Notes: generated from the letters alone by a model not told the origin. 64,000 bases of DNA from Desulfarculus sp. (GCA_016218705.1 JACRDC010000038.1:1-64000); one strand, 5' to 3'. Positions 47,547 to 54,875 are shown, numbered from the stretch's first letter. A program made the numbers and translations.

Positions 47547-48350
47547 ATGAGTTCGGATTCTCGCTTCACGCCCAAAATCCTGGGCATCATCTGCAATTGG
47601 TGCTGCTATGGCGGCGCGGACCTCTGCGGGGTATCCCGTTTTCAATACCCACCTCACATCCGTCTGATAAGGGTGATGTGCTCGGCCAGGGCGGACCTGC
47701 GCCACATCTTCGAGGCCTTCCTGAACGGCGCGGACGGCATGTTCGTGGGCGGCTGCCACCTGGACGACTGCCACTACATTACTCATGGTAATTATGAAGC
47801 CATAAGCATGGTTAGATTGGCGGGCAAACTACTGGAGCACATTGGAGTGAACCCCAAAAGGCTTAGGATCGAATGGGTATCCGCAGGTGAAGGAATCCGG
47901 TTCGCCAACATTATGAATGAATTCAGCGCAGAGATTGAAAAGCTTGGGCCGCTTGGCAAAAGCGAAGGATTTGAAGGGCCTGCGCTGATGCCAAGAATTG
48001 GGACGGTTGCCAATCTGATTCCATATATCAAGATGTCAAAACGCGATAAATTGGCTTTGCACCTCCGCGACAATCCAACCGCATATGACGAGCTTTACAC
48101 CCAAAAAGAGATCAACCAACTGTTAAGCGAAGTTCCCTCTTTTGAAATTGATAAGGACAAATGCCAAGCTTGCATGATTTGTTTAAAAAAATGCCCCGTG
48201 GATGCGATTGTCGGTGGCAAGAAACTGGTACATTTCATCTCCCAGGATAAATGCATTAAATGCGGTACTTGCCTCGCCGCCTGTCCTCCCCGCTTTGGGG
48301 CTATAAGGAAAACCTCAGAGGTGGACCCCATAAATTGTACAGCCGTGTAA
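47547..48350 (+). CDS. mvhD: MvhD fused to a C-terminal 2x[4Fe-4S] ferredoxin domain
   Basis: 267 aa. The N-terminal MvhD domain (about 1-140) has ICNWCCYGGAD, RVMCSARAD and GGCHLDDCHYITHGN. A linker follows, then a dicluster ferredoxin (CQACMICLKKCPVDAI, CIKCGTCLAACPPRFGAI) at about 205-255, like the tail of NuoF/HydB-type subunits. It can connect HdrA to FdhA. ATG 47547 follows GGAGG. Base composition changes inside the gene: about 68% GC in the line at 47701 but 37-48% in lines I counted at 48061-48180, suggesting a mosaic or recently acquired 3' half. Confidence 0.88.
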   Translation: MSSDSRFTPKILGIICNWCCYGGADLCGVSRFQYPPHIRLIRVMCSARADLRHIFEAFLNGADGMFVGGCHLDDCHYITHGNYEAISMVRLAGKLLEHIGVNPKRLRIEWVSAGEGIRFANIMNEFSAEIEKLGPLGKSEGFEGPALMPRIGTVANLIPYIKMSKRDKLALHLRDNPTAYDELYTQKEINQLLSEVPSFEIDKDKCQACMICLKKCPVDAIVGGKKLVHFISQDKCIKCGTCLAACPPRFGAIRKTSEVDPINCTAV

Positions 48351-48359
48351 GGTGGATGG

Positions 48360-48545
48360 CACGACGGTTAATATGGAGGTACCAAGGGTAGCATCCACGA
48401 TGGAGCCGGTCCGTATCAGGATGCCGTGCCGCTCAAGTTGCTCGTTGATCATGTTCAACAGCTTGACCAGCAGGCCGTCGTTTTGCAGGTCGCTGCCATG
48501 CAGCACCCTGGAATAGGCAATAGCGAATGAACTGCCACAAACCAA
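48360..48545 (-). pseudogene. IS5-family transposase fragment
   Basis: A minus-strand stretch reads LLVKLLNMINEQLERHGILI followed by RTGSIVDATL, like the conserved IS5-group segment that ends GTIVDATI. Both ends of the gene are missing; no inverted repeats or target duplication were seen. It lies directly after the AT-rich end of the mvhD fusion gene, so an insertion event may have reshaped this border. Confidence 0.6.
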
Positions 48546-48861
48546 AAGGTTGGCCCGATAGATATGGGATTGGGCCAGACGTTATCGCTGTTTCGGCATC
48601 TTCATGATAAAACGCCTGGCCACCACTTGGCAGTAAGTAAAGCAATTACCGTATGTTAATAATTGTCACCCCAGGCTGTTATCGCCTGGCGGCGAGCCTC
48701 GGGGAATAGCTTATAGTTTTTACCGATTTGACTGATTTGTTTTTCAGCGGTAGCTTTCCTAGCGAAGTCAACCAAGGCAAAATTTCAAGATTTGGCACCC
48801 ATCCTGGTCCCTCCTGGATATTGGGTGCAGGGTCTTGCCCAGCCAGGGATAGGACAAAGCC
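48546..48861. other. Intergenic spacer, no gene seen
   Basis: About 315 bp of lower-GC DNA between the transposase fragment and the tautomerase gene. Short minus-strand frames exist but have no recognisable similarity. The promoter of the following operon should lie here; AGGA precedes the tautomerase ATG. Confidence 0.4.
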
Positions 48862-49056
48862 ATGCCGGTCATAACCGTTAAAGCCCGCCAAGGGGTGCTG
48901 GCCACCAGCCAGATGAAGGCCCAGCTCATCGAGGAGATAACCGCCGCCTTCGCCCGCGTGGTGGGGGACGAATCCTTTAAGCAAAAGACCACGGTAATCA
49001 TCGAGGAAATCCCCGACCAGAACTGGGGCCGGGCCGGGAAACAAGTCGCCCCGTGA
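48862..49056 (+). CDS. 4-oxalocrotonate tautomerase-family protein
   Basis: 64 aa. Begins M-PVITVKARQG; Pro1 after Met removal is the catalytic base of this family, and KTTVIIEEIPDQNWGRAGK near the end matches the conserved C-terminal strand. Length is typical of the 4-OT subunit (about 62 residues), which forms hexamers and tautomerises small enols. First gene of a six-gene unit with an ABC transporter and a corrinoid methyltransferase; its stop overlaps the next start (GTGA). Confidence 0.85.
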   Translation: MPVITVKARQGVLATSQMKAQLIEEITAAFARVVGDESFKQKTTVIIEEIPDQNWGRAGKQVAP

Positions 49057-49844
49057 TCCAGGCCCTGGCCGTGGCCAAGTCCTATGCCGCCCTGGACGGC
49101 ACCATGGTCCAGGCCCTGGGCGAGGTCTCCCTGCAAGTGGAGTCGGGCCAGTTCGTCAGTCTGGTGGGACCCAGCGGCTGCGGCAAGACCACGCTGCTCA
49201 AGATCATCGCCGGCTTGCAGAAGCCCAGCCAGGGCCGGGTCTTAAGAGATCAACACCTGGTCAACGGCTCCTTCGGGTGGGCGGGCTATCTCTCCCAGGC
49301 CGACACCCTGCTGCCCTGGCGCACGGTGCTGGCCAACGCCGAGATCGGTCTGGAGATACGCCAGACCCCGCCGGCGGCCCGCCGCGCCCGGGTGGCCGGG
49401 CTGATCCAGCGCGTGGGCCTGAGCGGGTTTGAGCAAAAATACCCCTCCGAGCTTTCGGGGGGGATGAAGAAGCGGCTGGGGCTCATCCGCCTTTTGTCCT
49501 ACGACCCCGAGGTATTGCTCCTGGACGAGCCCTTCGGGGCCCTGGACGCCCAGACCCGGGAATTCTTGCAGCAGGACCTGTTGACCCTGTGGCAGGACTT
49601 CCACAAGACCGTGATCTTCGTCACCCACGACCTGGTGGAGGCCATCACCCTCTCCGACTGCATCGTTCTGATGAGCCCCCGCCCTGGCCGCATCAAGACC
49701 GAGTACCGGGTGGACCTGCCCCGGCCGCGCTCCCTGCCCGACATCCAGTTCAGCCCGGCCTTCCAGGAGCTGCACCGCCAGATTCGCCTGGACCTCCAGG
49801 ACGACCTCTGCCCCGGCCTGGCCCCCGCCCCGTCATGCGCCTGA
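49053..49844 (+). CDS. ABC transporter ATP-binding protein (SsuB/TauB/ThiZ-like)
   Basis: 263 aa. Walker A GPSGCGKTT near residue 38, signature LSGGMKKRLGLIRLL, Walker B VLLLDEPFGALD and H-loop FVTHDLVEAI are intact. It belongs to the nitrate/sulfonate/taurine/hydroxymethylpyrimidine importer subfamily, which pairs with one permease type and an NMT1/THI5-like binding protein, as here. GTG start overlapping the tautomerase stop; it overlaps the permease gene by 10 nt. Confidence 0.92.
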   Translation: MIQALAVAKSYAALDGTMVQALGEVSLQVESGQFVSLVGPSGCGKTTLLKIIAGLQKPSQGRVLRDQHLVNGSFGWAGYLSQADTLLPWRTVLANAEIGLEIRQTPPAARRARVAGLIQRVGLSGFEQKYPSELSGGMKKRLGLIRLLSYDPEVLLLDEPFGALDAQTREFLQQDLLTLWQDFHKTVIFVTHDLVEAITLSDCIVLMSPRPGRIKTEYRVDLPRPRSLPDIQFSPAFQELHRQIRLDLQDDLCPGLAPAPSCA

Positions 49845-50602
49845 AGATACATCTCATCAGACTGGCCCTGGTGGCCGGCTTTTTCGCGGCCTGGGAGGCC
49901 GGCGTGGCCGGGGGCCTGCTCAATGCCTTTTTCTTCGGGCGGCCCAGCCTCATATTCATGGACCTCTGGTGGATCACGGTTTCGGGCTACGTTTTCCAGC
50001 ACCTGTGGGTGACCCTGCAGGAATCCCTGCTGGGCCTGCTCCTGGGCGGGGCGGCGGGGGTTGGCCTGGCCTTCGCCCTGGCGGCCAGCCCCTTCTGGAC
50101 CAAGGTGCTGGACCCCATTCTCATGGTGCTTTACGGCATCCCCCGCATCGCCCTGGCCCCCCTGTTCATCCTGTGGTTCGGCCTGGGGGTGGCCTCCAAG
50201 GTGGTCTTCGCCCTGGTGTTGGTTTTCTTCCTGATGTTCTTCAATACCTCCGCCGGACTCAAGGGCGTCAGCGCCGAGATGGTGGACGCCATCCGGGTCA
50301 TGGGAGCCAGCCGCTGGCAGCTCTTGTGCAAGGTGACCCTGCCGGCGGTCTTGCCCTGGATGCTGGCCGGGCTCAAATCCGGGGTGGGCATGGCCCTCTT
50401 GGGGGCCATCGTGGGCGAGTACGTGGGCGGCAACGCCGGCCTGGGCTGGATGATCAACTCCGCCGCCGGGCTGTTCGAGACCACGCGGGTCTTCTCGGCC
50501 CTGTTCGTGCTGGGAATTTTGGTGCTGGTCATCAACCAGGCGCTTAATTACGTGGAGCGCCGGCTGCTCAGGTGGCGTCCCGTGGATCACCAAATCGGAT
50601 GA
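49835..50602 (+). CDS. ABC transporter permease (SsuC/TauC-like)
   Basis: 255 aa with about six membrane helices and the BPD_transp_1 EAA loop (VDAIRVMGASRWQLLCKVTLP). The frame extends 82 codons further upstream within the ATPase gene, but ATG 49835 (MRLKIHLIRLALVAGFF) gives the family length. It forms the channel of the importer encoded by the adjacent ATPase and binding protein. Confidence 0.92.
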   Translation: MRLKIHLIRLALVAGFFAAWEAGVAGGLLNAFFFGRPSLIFMDLWWITVSGYVFQHLWVTLQESLLGLLLGGAAGVGLAFALAASPFWTKVLDPILMVLYGIPRIALAPLFILWFGLGVASKVVFALVLVFFLMFFNTSAGLKGVSAEMVDAIRVMGASRWQLLCKVTLPAVLPWMLAGLKSGVGMALLGAIVGEYVGGNAGLGWMINSAAGLFETTRVFSALFVLGILVLVINQALNYVERRLLRWRPVDHQIG

Positions 50603-50670
50603 TCGCGGGGTTAATGCCTTAGTGCGGAAGACACGGAACTAACCTGATCCCTTTGCTCGCGGAGGTTTTC

Positions 50671-51672
50671 ATGTTCAAGAAGCTTTTGCCCCTGGGCCTG
50701 AGCCTGGCCCTCTTGCTGGGAACAGCCTGCCCCTCCTCGGCCATGCCCCTGGAGAAAGTCTCCTGCTCCGAGGCGGTGCGCGGGTTCTTCTTCCTGCCCC
50801 TGTACGTGGCCCACGGACTTAAGCTGTTCGAAAAGCAGGGCCTGGAGGTGGAGATCGTCTCCACCCAGGGCGGCCCGCTAGCCATGCAGGCCTTGGTGGC
50901 CGGCCAGGTGCAGTTCTGCGCCACGGGCCACGGCCAGGTGGCCAACATGTATGACAAGGGCCAGCCCACCAAGATCGTCAACCAGATGCAGGACAAGTGC
51001 ACCTTCTACCTGGTGGGCCGGCCGGAGATCAAATCCATCCAGGAGTTGAAGGGCCAGACCATCGGTTGCACCAAGGTGGGGGCTGAGACCGACGCCGTGG
51101 GGCGCTTCCTGGCCGCCAGCGTGGGCCTGGACCCCCAGAAGGACATCAACATGCAGAGCGTGGGCGGCATGGACACCATGGCCAGCGCCCTGGACAACAA
51201 CCGCGTGCAGGCGGTGATGGCCTGGCAGCCGCTGACCGCCAAGCTCTTGGCCGAGGGCAAGGGCGTGTTGCTGGCCAGGCTCAACACCATGGCCGACAGC
51301 CAGAAGCACTTCGGGGCGCCCTCCTACTCCTTCTCGGTATTGCAGGTCACCGACGAGTACATCAAGAAGAACCCCGCCACGGTGCAAAAATTCGTCACCG
51401 CCCTGCTGGAGGCCGAGAAGTGGATTCTGGCCCACACCGACCAGGATGTGGCCACGGTGGTGCAGCCCTACTTCGCCGGCCTGCCTCTGGAGCTCATCAC
51501 CACCTCGGTGCAGCAGGACCGCCAAGCCTCCTCGACCGACGGCCTGGTAAGCCGAGATGGGCACGACATGGCGGTGAAGGTCTTCAAGGAGGCAGGCATC
51601 ATCAAGAACCCGGTGCCCTTCGAGGCCATCGTGGACAACTCCTTCGGCCAAAAGGCCCAGGCCGCGCGCTAG
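50671..51672 (+). CDS. ABC transporter substrate-binding protein (NMT1/THI5-like)
   Basis: 333 aa. Signal peptide at 1-23 (MFKKLLPLGLSLALLLGTAC, cleavage likely after SSA). The mature part is an NMT1/SsuA-like type II binding protein: FFFLPLYVAHGLKLFEKQGL, QALVAGQVQFCATGHGQ, TIGCTKVG and VMAWQP. GGAGG sits six bases before ATG 50671. The ligand is not readable; the downstream methyltransferase suggests a methylated N-, O- or S-compound. Confidence 0.9.
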   Translation: MFKKLLPLGLSLALLLGTACPSSAMPLEKVSCSEAVRGFFFLPLYVAHGLKLFEKQGLEVEIVSTQGGPLAMQALVAGQVQFCATGHGQVANMYDKGQPTKIVNQMQDKCTFYLVGRPEIKSIQELKGQTIGCTKVGAETDAVGRFLAASVGLDPQKDINMQSVGGMDTMASALDNNRVQAVMAWQPLTAKLLAEGKGVLLARLNTMADSQKHFGAPSYSFSVLQVTDEYIKKNPATVQKFVTALLEAEKWILAHTDQDVATVVQPYFAGLPLELITTSVQQDRQASSTDGLVSRDGHDMAVKVFKEAGIIKNPVPFEAIVDNSFGQKAQAAR

Positions 51673-51676
51673 AACC

Positions 51677-53287
51677 ATGGGCGCCGCCTTCCCGGCTGGG
51701 CTGGTATTTCCCATCAACGCCCTGCCCGCCTGCCAGACGGTGGAGCAGGGCATAGACACGCTGTGTCACGACGCCGAGCTCAAGGCCCAGGCCGTGCTGC
51801 GCTATTACCAGCAGGCGCCGGCGGACCTGCTCTTCTGCTTCAGCGACATCGCCATCCAGGCCGAGGCCATGGGCGCCCGGCTGGCCTATTCGCCGGCGAG
51901 CCTGCCCGTGGTAGTGGCCCCTGCCCCAAATGTGTTGCTGCCCCGGGCGGCCCAGGTGGGGCGCATGGGGGTCAACGCCCAGGTCCTAGCCCGGCTGGAC
52001 AGCCAATTCCCGGGCCGCTTGCGGGCGGCCATGGTCTATGGCCCCTTCACCGTGGCCGGCCAGGTGGCTGGCGAGCAGGAGGTGCTCAGGTCCACGGTGG
52101 AGCGGCCGGAGCTGGTGCATGCCCTCCTGGAAAAGACCCTGGCCCTGGCCCTGGACTATGCCCGCCTGCTCTTGGAAACCGGGGCCGAGGTGCTGTGGGT
52201 CTCCGACCCCCTGGCCTCCCTGCTGCCGCCTATAGGTTTCTGGGAATTCGCGGGGCAGTATTTGGCAAGGCTCTTGGAGGTGCACGCCGGCCCCACGGCC
52301 CTGCACATCTGCGGCGACACCTCGCCCATCATCGGACCCATGCTGCAAACCGGCGCCGACGGCCTCAGCCTTGACCAATGCCTGGACCTCTTGGCCCTTG
52401 AGGATGCCTTACCTCCAGAAGTGGCCATCATCGGCAACCTGGACCCGGTGGAGGTGCTGGAGTTGACCAGCCCCGAGGATGTGGCGGCCCAGACCAACGA
52501 ACTGGTGGAGGTCATGGGCCTACTGCCCAACTTCTGCTTGAGCAGCGGCTGCGCGCCACCGCCCACGGCCCCCCTGGCCAACATCGCCAGTTTTCTGGAG
52601 GCCGGCCGCGCCCGTTGGCGCCAGCTGGCCCCCCACGCCCAGGGCCTGCGCGACCTGGCGGCCACGGTGCACGCCGGCCAGCGCGGTAAGGTGCCGGCCC
52701 TGGTGTCCGGCCTGCTGGAGGCCGGGGCGTCTCCCTTGCTGGTCTTGAACTCGGGGCTTATGCGGGCCATCCGTAAGGGCAGCGCCCGCTACGAGGTCAA
52801 GCAGTGCCACCTGCCGGAGATACTGCTCATGGTGGATGCCTTTCACCAGGGCTTCCAGCAACTGGAGGGCCGGCTGGGACTGGCGGTGGACCGGCCGCCC
52901 CAGGTGGTGCTGGGCACCGTGAAGGGCGATGTGCACGAGATCGGCAAAAACCTGGTGCGCATCGTGCTGGAGACCCAGGGGGTCAAGGTCCTGGACCTGG
53001 GAGTCAACGTGGAGGGTCGGCGTTTCCTAGAGGCCTGCCAAAAGCAGGGGGTCAGGGTCCTGGGGCTTTCGGCCTTCACCACCGGCGCGCGCAGGGAGTT
53101 GAAAAAGGTGATCCAGCTGTTCCGGGAAACAGGCATGGAGGAGGTGGCCGTGGTGGTGGGAGGGGCGGCGGTCAACCAGCAGGTGGCGGCATCCGTGGGG
53201 GCTGATGGTTATGCCCGCGACGCCCTGGCCGCCGCCCGCCTGGTCAAGGGCATCCTGGCCAGGCAAGGCCGGGCCGGCCGTGGATAA
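51677..53287 (+). CDS. Corrinoid methyltransferase: MtaA/UroD-like domain fused to MtaC-like B12 domain
   Basis: 536 aa. Residues about 10-320 form a uroporphyrinogen-decarboxylase-like barrel with the zinc set of methylcobamide methyltransferases (His210-x-Cys212 in HICGD, Cys292 in SSGC). About 325-400 is a helical cap and about 405-530 a cobalamin-binding Rossmann domain with DVHEIGKN (His420 as the lower cobalt ligand) and VVVGGAAVNQQ. Usually methyltransferase and corrinoid protein are separate; here they are one chain. It should demethylate an imported substrate or pass methyl groups to another acceptor. It starts 4 nt after the binding-protein stop. Confidence 0.88.
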   Translation: MGAAFPAGLVFPINALPACQTVEQGIDTLCHDAELKAQAVLRYYQQAPADLLFCFSDIAIQAEAMGARLAYSPASLPVVVAPAPNVLLPRAAQVGRMGVNAQVLARLDSQFPGRLRAAMVYGPFTVAGQVAGEQEVLRSTVERPELVHALLEKTLALALDYARLLLETGAEVLWVSDPLASLLPPIGFWEFAGQYLARLLEVHAGPTALHICGDTSPIIGPMLQTGADGLSLDQCLDLLALEDALPPEVAIIGNLDPVEVLELTSPEDVAAQTNELVEVMGLLPNFCLSSGCAPPPTAPLANIASFLEAGRARWRQLAPHAQGLRDLAATVHAGQRGKVPALVSGLLEAGASPLLVLNSGLMRAIRKGSARYEVKQCHLPEILLMVDAFHQGFQQLEGRLGLAVDRPPQVVLGTVKGDVHEIGKNLVRIVLETQGVKVLDLGVNVEGRRFLEACQKQGVRVLGLSAFTTGARRELKKVIQLFRETGMEEVAVVVGGAAVNQQVAASVGADGYARDALAAARLVKGILARQGRAGRG

Positions 53288-53846
53288 AAGGCTTCTGCGC
53301 TACCTCCAAATCGCCAGCCCTTCCCTGGCCGAGCAGGAGGCCGGCCAGCTCTGGGACGAGGCCCAGGGCCTGGTGGACCTGGCCACCTGGCAGGACTGCC
53401 TGGATCTGCCCGACTTCTACCGGCGCTTTCATCCCTACGCGGCCAATAGCGCCGCCCTGGGCCGGCTGCTGGCCCCCTGCCGCCAGGTCCGCCTGTTGGT
53501 GGCCACGCTGGGTGACAGGTTGGAGCGGCGCGCTCGCGATTATCTGGACCAGCAAGAGGCCTTTCGCGGGTACGTCCTGGATCGCCTGGGCAGCTACCTG
53601 GTGGAGCAGCGCATGCGCGGTCTGGACCGCCAGGTGACCCTGGCGGCCCAGGTCGGGGGATGCAGCACCACCCGTCGCTACAGCCCCGGGTACAGGGATT
53701 TTGCCCTGGATGCCAACCGGGTCTTCGTGGAGCTGGCCTCGAGTGGCATTCCCGGGCTTGAGTTGGGCGAAGGCGGCCTGCTGCGCCCCGAGAAGACCAT
53801 CACCGCCCTCAAGGGGCTAACCCAGCATGCTGGGGACAAGCCATGA
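53280..53846 (+). CDS. MetH activation-domain-like protein
   Basis: 188 aa from GTG 53280, overlapping the methyltransferase stop by 8 nt. GCSTTRRYSPGYRDFALDANR near residue 125 is the SAM-binding signature of the cobalamin-dependent methionine synthase activation domain. As a free-standing protein next to a corrinoid methyltransferase it probably helps reductive reactivation of oxidised cob(II)alamin using SAM, a role filled by RamA in other systems. The upstream part of the frame is chance. Confidence 0.82.
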   Translation: MDKRLLRYLQIASPSLAEQEAGQLWDEAQGLVDLATWQDCLDLPDFYRRFHPYAANSAALGRLLAPCRQVRLLVATLGDRLERRARDYLDQQEAFRGYVLDRLGSYLVEQRMRGLDRQVTLAAQVGGCSTTRRYSPGYRDFALDANRVFVELASSGIPGLELGEGGLLRPEKTITALKGLTQHAGDKP

Positions 53847-54060
53847 CGATCCCGTAACCATTGCACGCTTGGTCAGTGTCCATAATCGCGGGTAGTGAAG
53901 GAGCGCAAGCAAGGATACGTCTCAGCCTTCTCGCTACGGCCAAGATGATATTTGACGAACTCGGCCCGTGCCTCCGGTGCGCCGATCCTGTCCGCTCATC
54001 TCTTTGCCCCAGTCCTCTTAATCAGCCGCATCAATTCACGCCTCACATTGTTATCGTAAT
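53847..54060. other. Intergenic spacer, no gene seen
   Basis: About 215 bp between the MetH-activation-like gene and the promoter of the Cys operon. Composition drops in GC toward 54060. A short plus-strand frame crosses it without recognisable features. Confidence 0.4.
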
Positions 54061-54067
54061 TATCTAT

Positions 54068-54096
54068 TTGTTGGATAGCTAAAACTGATTTATGTT
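54068..54096 (+). promoter_or_regulatory. Promoter of the Cys-operon leader transcript
   Basis: TTGTTG (54068-54073), 17 bp, TATGTT (54091-54096). The boxes are weaker than those of leaders 1 and 3, but the -35 to leader-ORF distance (65 bp) and the preceding CTAT are the same. Confidence 0.5.
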
Positions 54097-54132
54097 GGCT
54101 GCGTCAAAGCACCCATGCATGAAGGCTTGTCC

Positions 54133-54192
54133 ATGCGCCTGTTCTTCGGCTTCACCTGAGTATCCCGCGCGAACTCTACCCAGGTTCGGTAG
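54133..54192 (+). CDS. Leader ORF 2: MRLFFGFT-UGA-10 codons-stop, upstream of the Cys operon
   Basis: ATG 54133, UGA at 54157-54159, TAG at 54190-54192. The first eight codons differ from leader 1 at four bases, all synonymous third positions (Arg, Phe, Phe, Phe), which indicates selection on the peptide. After the UGA five codons vary freely, then S-T-x-V-R-stop is shared. GAAGG lies seven bases before the ATG. Same length (19 residues with Sec) as leader 1. Confidence 0.68.
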
Positions 54193-54193
54193 G
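54157..54193 (+). promoter_or_regulatory. SECIS-like hairpin in the Cys-operon leader
   Basis: UGA, 15 nt, then UCUACC-CAGGUUC-GGUAGG: five pairs plus U-G, AGGU in the loop, as in the Sec62 SECIS candidate. GGCAGGT (54192-54198), which overlaps its 3' edge, can also pair with ACCTGCC (54249-54255), offering an alternative fold that depends on whether ribosomes occupy the hairpin. The first gene starts 140 nt downstream. Confidence 0.6.
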
Positions 54194-54331
54194 CAGGTTA
54201 AGCCCGCGAACAGCACCGTCTGTTTATAGCGCCCCACAGAGCCTCTTCACCTGCCGGCCACCGGCCTGGGTAGAAACCCCGGGAGGGCACAGCCTCGGCC
54301 ACTGTCAATCGCACGGGAGGAGGTCCCAAGC

Positions 54332-54763
54332 ATGTCTGAAAACTTCGAGCCACGACTCTTGGCCTATTGCTGCCAGTGGTGTTCCTATGCCGCCGCCGAC
54401 CTGGCCGGCGCCATGCGGCTGCAATACCCCCCCAGCGTGCGCATCCTGCGGGTGCCCTGCACCGGGCGCACCGACATACTGCACATGCTGAGGCCCTTCG
54501 AGGACGGGGCCGACGGGGTGTTTCTGTCGGGATGCCTGCTGGACGACTGCCATTACAGGACCGGCAACTACAAGGCCACCAAGCGGGTGGCCTACGCCAA
54601 GCAGCTCCTAGCCCAAGCGGGCATCGATCCCGACCGCCTGGAGATGTACTACAACTCCTCGGCCATGGGCCCCCAGTTCGCCCAGACCTGCCGCGACTTC
54701 GTGGCACGCATCTGCGCTCTGGGACCGGTCTACGCCACTGAAAACAAGAGGGCCATAGCCTGA
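54332..54763 (+). CDS. mvhD: MvhD-type [2Fe-2S] protein, extra copy heading the Cys operon
   Basis: 143 aa. YCCQWCSYAAADLAGAMRLQ, RVPCTGRTD and FLSGCLLDDCHYRTGN are the MvhD cysteine motifs. It differs from the other MvhD copies (the second in this operon, 57996-58433, matches the Sec-operon one better), so it is an additional adaptor, perhaps for another donor such as a hydrogenase or formate dehydrogenase encoded elsewhere. GGGAGGAGG precedes the ATG. The tRNA gene begins 15 nt after its stop. Confidence 0.88.
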   Translation: MSENFEPRLLAYCCQWCSYAAADLAGAMRLQYPPSVRILRVPCTGRTDILHMLRPFEDGADGVFLSGCLLDDCHYRTGNYKATKRVAYAKQLLAQAGIDPDRLEMYYNSSAMGPQFAQTCRDFVARICALGPVYATENKRAIA

Positions 54764-54778
54764 TGGCTATCTCGCCAA

Positions 54779-54875
54779 GGCCGGTTATGGGAGCCGGGCT
54801 CCCCCCGGGCTGCAAACCCGGCGAGGCTGCCCTAGCGGGCATCCTGTTCGGTTCGACTCCGAAAACCGGCCTCCA
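54779..54875 (+). tRNA. tRNA-Sec-like tRNA with cysteine identity (anticodon GCA, U73)
   Basis: 97 nt. Acceptor GGCCGGTT/AACCGGCC is 8 bp; T stem TTCGG/CCGAA is 5 bp around TTCGACT, i.e. the 8+5 branch of bacterial tRNA-Sec. D stem GGGAGC/GCTCCC is 6 bp with a tiny loop, another Sec hallmark, and the variable arm is long (TGCCC-TAGC-GGGCA). Yet the anticodon loop CTGCAAA gives GCA (Cys) and the discriminator is T73 before CCA, both CysRS identity elements. It lies between mvhD and hdrA, co-directional, and is presumably cut from the operon mRNA. From memory, extra tRNA-Cys species mimicking tRNA-Sec have been reported in delta-proteobacteria. Confidence 0.85.

Noticed and set aside
54779-54875. 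Ordinary tRNA-Sec (selC) or tRNA-Ser
   Set aside because: The anticodon is GCA, not UCA or a Ser anticodon, and base 73 is U rather than G.
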